Below, one piece after another: positions 61,397-64,000 of a DNA stretch of 64,000 nucleotides. The first letter of the stretch is position 1, and each line of letters starts with the position of its first letter. The stretch lies in the NCBI GenBank assembly GCA_963930655.1, contig OZ005609.1:11576501-11640500 (forward strand), in the 5' to 3' direction. The notes under the pieces are model-generated. The model saw nothing but the letters and a program-made list of their open reading frames with translations, was not told the origin of the DNA and ran no database searches. Source of the DNA: Myrica gale. Its lineage: Eukaryota; Streptophyta; Magnoliopsida; Fagales; Myricaceae. The position numbers were made by a program, and so were the translations under genes.

Positions 61397-61478
61397 ACCG
61401 CTAGATCCATTTCTTTAAATCTGGACCGCATATTTGAAGTGCTTTGAACCAACTTGCTTTCGACTGAATCTTTTCTCC

Positions 61479-63072
61479 TAAACAAGTTCACAGAAACAGT
61501 AACAAAATAATGAAGTTTCAGTGGAAACTACAGCTTAGCAGTAATTTCCAGATATAGCCTCCCGAGTGCAGTGAAAAAAGAAAAAAGAAAAAAGAAGAAC
61601 TATGCATGGTGCGCTTCCTTCCAATGTCTGTCTTACCACATCTTCCCCTAAGAGTTAAACTGGGAAAGGTATCACCGCAATACATACACATTATAGGTGC
61701 TCCTCCTTCCTAGATTGCGAGTTTTAAGAATGGTGCAGACCTATTTGATGCCTCTTCCTCCTTCACCGAGATGAGCATGAAGAAACTCCTATTTTGCATT
61801 TAAATGAAAGATACAGTAATTAATAGAAAAGCAAGAGAACACTCTTGCAAGGGACAGATCTGCAAAATATTACCTTCAAAGAATCCTGAATATATGCCAA
61901 CAACAACGAACGAAGTGCATAAAAACACAAGATTCTGTTTCTTCTAGAAACATTAAGCAGCAGCTTCATAAGAAAATCTCAGCTGCTCCACATTTTCTTT
62001 ACGAGAGAGGAGTAGATGAAGTGGGGTTCCTGAATTTGCTGGTCTAAATTACACTATGAGGGAACCTCTTTGCACCAAGTACAAAATGTTCACACAAATT
62101 TTTAGTAAATTGTGAAGGACATCGCACCCTTTTTTTGTGCTTTCTCAAAATTACATTATGTAACAATAAAAAAACAATAAGGGAAAAAGTCACTGCAAGA
62201 CATCTAAGTACAAAAGCAATCTCAAACAGGGGTTTTAGATACCACTTTTGACACAAGGCCAAACTATCAACTTTTATCAATTTACATCTTTTAGACGTTT
62301 TAGATACAACTTTTGACGCGAGGCCAAACTATCAACTTTTATCAATTTACGTCTTTAAAAAAAGACTCCACGACAAATGTGTTGTCAATGAGCCATGTGC
62401 ATGTTTTTGACCATCAATCTTATTTTAGGAAGAAATTTGGTGAAATTTGATAGTTCTTGAGCTCAATATGTCAAGATTGGCAGTTTAGACCCCTATTTGT
62501 AATTGCATTAGTAGTTAGAATGCTTAAGGTGATTTTTCCCTTAAGAATAACCTACATACGTGTATATCTATCCTCAACTATCTAAGCTTGTCTCAAGAAG
62601 CCTTCCTAAGCGCATTCTGACCTAAAAAGATAGCACACTTCAGAGTGGAACCACCCGTATCTAGGGACAAAAAATGTGCCACCAAACATTTCAACTGAAA
62701 GTACCCAACAATACAGATATGTTTCCTCTCCTGTAGTGCATACTATCTCGAAGCAGACATGCCGTTGAGAGAGCAAACTCTCATCAAAAATCAGAAAACA
62801 GAAACAGGACAGCTTGCATTCGCCTGGTTAGAACAAAAGTTTTCAACTGCGGAGGCAAACCATGCATGCTCCCAACCAAAAGCGACCGACATCCAACTCT
62901 TGGCTATGTGTATATGATGCTCTCGCCGGGTGTCCGAAAGCAGCGGCCTGCAGTCCCAGGAAAAAGCAGAATTTTTTCTTGTTCTACTAAGCAGAAGTGA
63001 TTTCCCATGTTCATGCTGAAGGGGAAGCTTCTGTCAACCTTAAATAGAAAATTGAAAAGATTTCGTTGGCTT
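61479..63072. other. intergenic DNA and probable TBL 3' UTR
   Basis: The part near 63072 is likely the 3' UTR of the TBL gene. A 65-bp tandem duplication lies at 62233-62362. No coding sequence was recognised. Confidence 0.45.
62233..62362. repeat. 65-bp tandem duplication
   Basis: TTTTAGATAC.ACTTTTGAC through GGCCAAACTATCAACTTTTA occurs at 62233 and again at 62298, with only a few changes. Confidence 0.9.
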
Positions 63073-63966
63073 TCATCTGCCAAAGGATTCCCGCTTGAGG
63101 AGAAGTGCATAAAGAAGTTCATTCCAGGAGTCAGGGACGCCGGGCAGGCACCAATGGCTGCAGTCTTGATGATGAACAGAGGCTAACCCAATCTCGGGCC
63201 CTCTATAGTAAACAGATGCATGGCCGTCTTTTCTAGATTGTGTCAGGGTAGTCACAACCAATAACTCCAATTTCACCGCCTGTGACGTATTTGAGTGCTC
63301 TTTCAACACATCAACGAGAATCTTCAAATGGCTTTCTGATGAAACTGGCAACAACCCTAATTCAGGCAGTGTTTCTAATTTACAACCACCGCCAGAATTC
63401 CAATTCCCACCTCTGTTGGATTCCAAAGAATTTCTCAGTTCACAATCATATCGTTGTATACAGGAAGAAGACAATAGTCATGCTACCTATAGCCCCAAAC
63501 CAAGTAAAAGTACTGTATCTCTTAGCAGACTAAACAAAGCATCTCAGAAATAGTTGTGGTCATGTAAGTTTTCATTGGCACTTGACTCCTTTGCTCAACA
63601 ATTTGACAATAATATACTAAATGTAAAAGATTCAGGTTGCAAAGAGTCCAGAGTCACAACATTCTGGAGAAGTCTTCCAGTAGAAATATTTCAGAATTTA
63701 AGCTAATCTTGCAGATGCTAAACTGGCATAGGTTAAAAATCACAAAAGACCACCATAGCTCAAAAGTCAAAATGATAGCAATGCCAGGAAAAAGTAGCAA
63801 AGAAAACCTGAAATGCACAGCAGAGTGGGTTCGGAAGAGAACATAGGTCTTGCTCATGTTTACTTGACTACCAATCCAATCGACTAGCGTCTTAAGTGAT
63901 CGCCGGTATGCACTTTCGAGACTCATATTCATCTTCACCTCCTGACCTTCTTGGAAGTAACAACCC
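63073..63966 (-). CDS. trichome birefringence-like (TBL) O-acetyltransferase, C-terminal exons
   Basis: Two exons, 63966-63808 and 63412-63073, join in frame across GT-AG borders. The TBL/PC-esterase family acetylates cell-wall polysaccharides such as xylan in the Golgi. The first exon reads [40 protein letters not shown] and [10 protein letters not shown]. The second begins [19 protein letters not shown] and contains the family's hallmark C-terminal DxxH motif in [18 protein letters not shown]. That motif supplies the Asp and His of the catalytic triad. The GDS motif with the Ser, the TBL domain and the membrane anchor lie beyond the right edge. The usual 159-nt exon and this final exon suit the family. 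No break is seen. Which TBL member it is cannot be told from the fragment. Confidence 0.93.
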
Positions 63967-64000
63967 CTACAAAATAAATACAAATGTCAAATTGATTGTT

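Larger units (their letters stand above)
58509..61478. mobile_element. Pack-MULE carrying host gene exons (2,970 bp with insert)
   Basis: The left end, from GGAAAAGATTAAGTCG through GCAAGTTGGTTCAAAGCACT to AACACATCATTTAATGA, is matched in reverse on the right (60887-61478), interrupted there by a hAT element (60921-61396). The TIR is roughly 110 bp. The flanking 9-mers TAAACCAGG (58500-58508) and TAAACAAGT (61479-61487) agree at 7 of 9 positions, so this is an aged TSD. No transposase is present. The interior holds at least two exons of a host gene (59595-60013) plus two further coding-like pieces: 58955-59037, VIAKSVSLMNFADVLKLLQS, followed by a GTAAG donor, and 60331-60540. Confidence 0.78.

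Overview
The window is nuclear DNA from a flowering plant, almost certainly a eudicot. The genes have short exons with GT-AG introns, the intergenic DNA is AT-rich, and the proteins belong to plant families (TT8-type bHLH, ALMT, Gnk2/DUF26, TBL). The species cannot be named from sequence alone. There is no bacterial, organellar or CRISPR content.

Host genes in order: the last six coding exons of the XPD/UVH6 DNA-repair helicase (14-2867, +, entering from the left); a complete eight-exon TT8-like bHLH regulator of flavonoid pigments (5420-11237, -, 709 aa); a complete six-exon aluminium-activated malate transporter (about 52666-54789, +); a small intronless secreted Gnk2-domain protein (56990-57403, +); and the last two coding exons of a TBL-family polysaccharide O-acetyltransferase (63073-63966, -, running off the right edge). 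These genes look independent. Nothing suggests an operon or a metabolic cluster.

Between about 11.3 and 52 kb, and again at 58.5-61.5 kb, the window is mostly DNA transposons, several defined to the base by terminal inverted repeats (TIRs) and target-site duplications (TSDs). They are a hAT element (4507-5102); an outer CACTA element (17129-32039) that carries a Cullin-1 gene fragment and was itself invaded by a MULE (17888-20069) and by an 8,992-bp CACTA element with decayed TNP2 and TNP1 genes (22982-31973); two MULEs whose TIRs start alike (33162-34101 and 35099-41628), the larger encoding a GRF zinc-finger/membrane ORF and an internally deleted mudrA; a non-autonomous CACTA (49036-51699); and a Pack-MULE (58509-61478) that carries exons of a conserved membrane-protein gene and has a hAT element (60921-61396) inside its right TIR. 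Small AT-rich MITE-like copies, a 117-bp GC-rich tandem array (13.4-13.8 kb) and a roughly 101-bp AT-rich array (44.7-45.3 kb) fill much of the rest.

I found no credible new enzymatic or defence system. The most notable signals are the nested CACTA/CUL1/MULE structure, the captured gene in the Pack-MULE, repeated duplication of the right ends of MULEs, the intact GRF-type ORF inside a MULE with a broken transposase, and two features of the TT8 gene: a 15-nt microexon and a 27-nt in-frame duplication whose copies differ only at synonymous sites.
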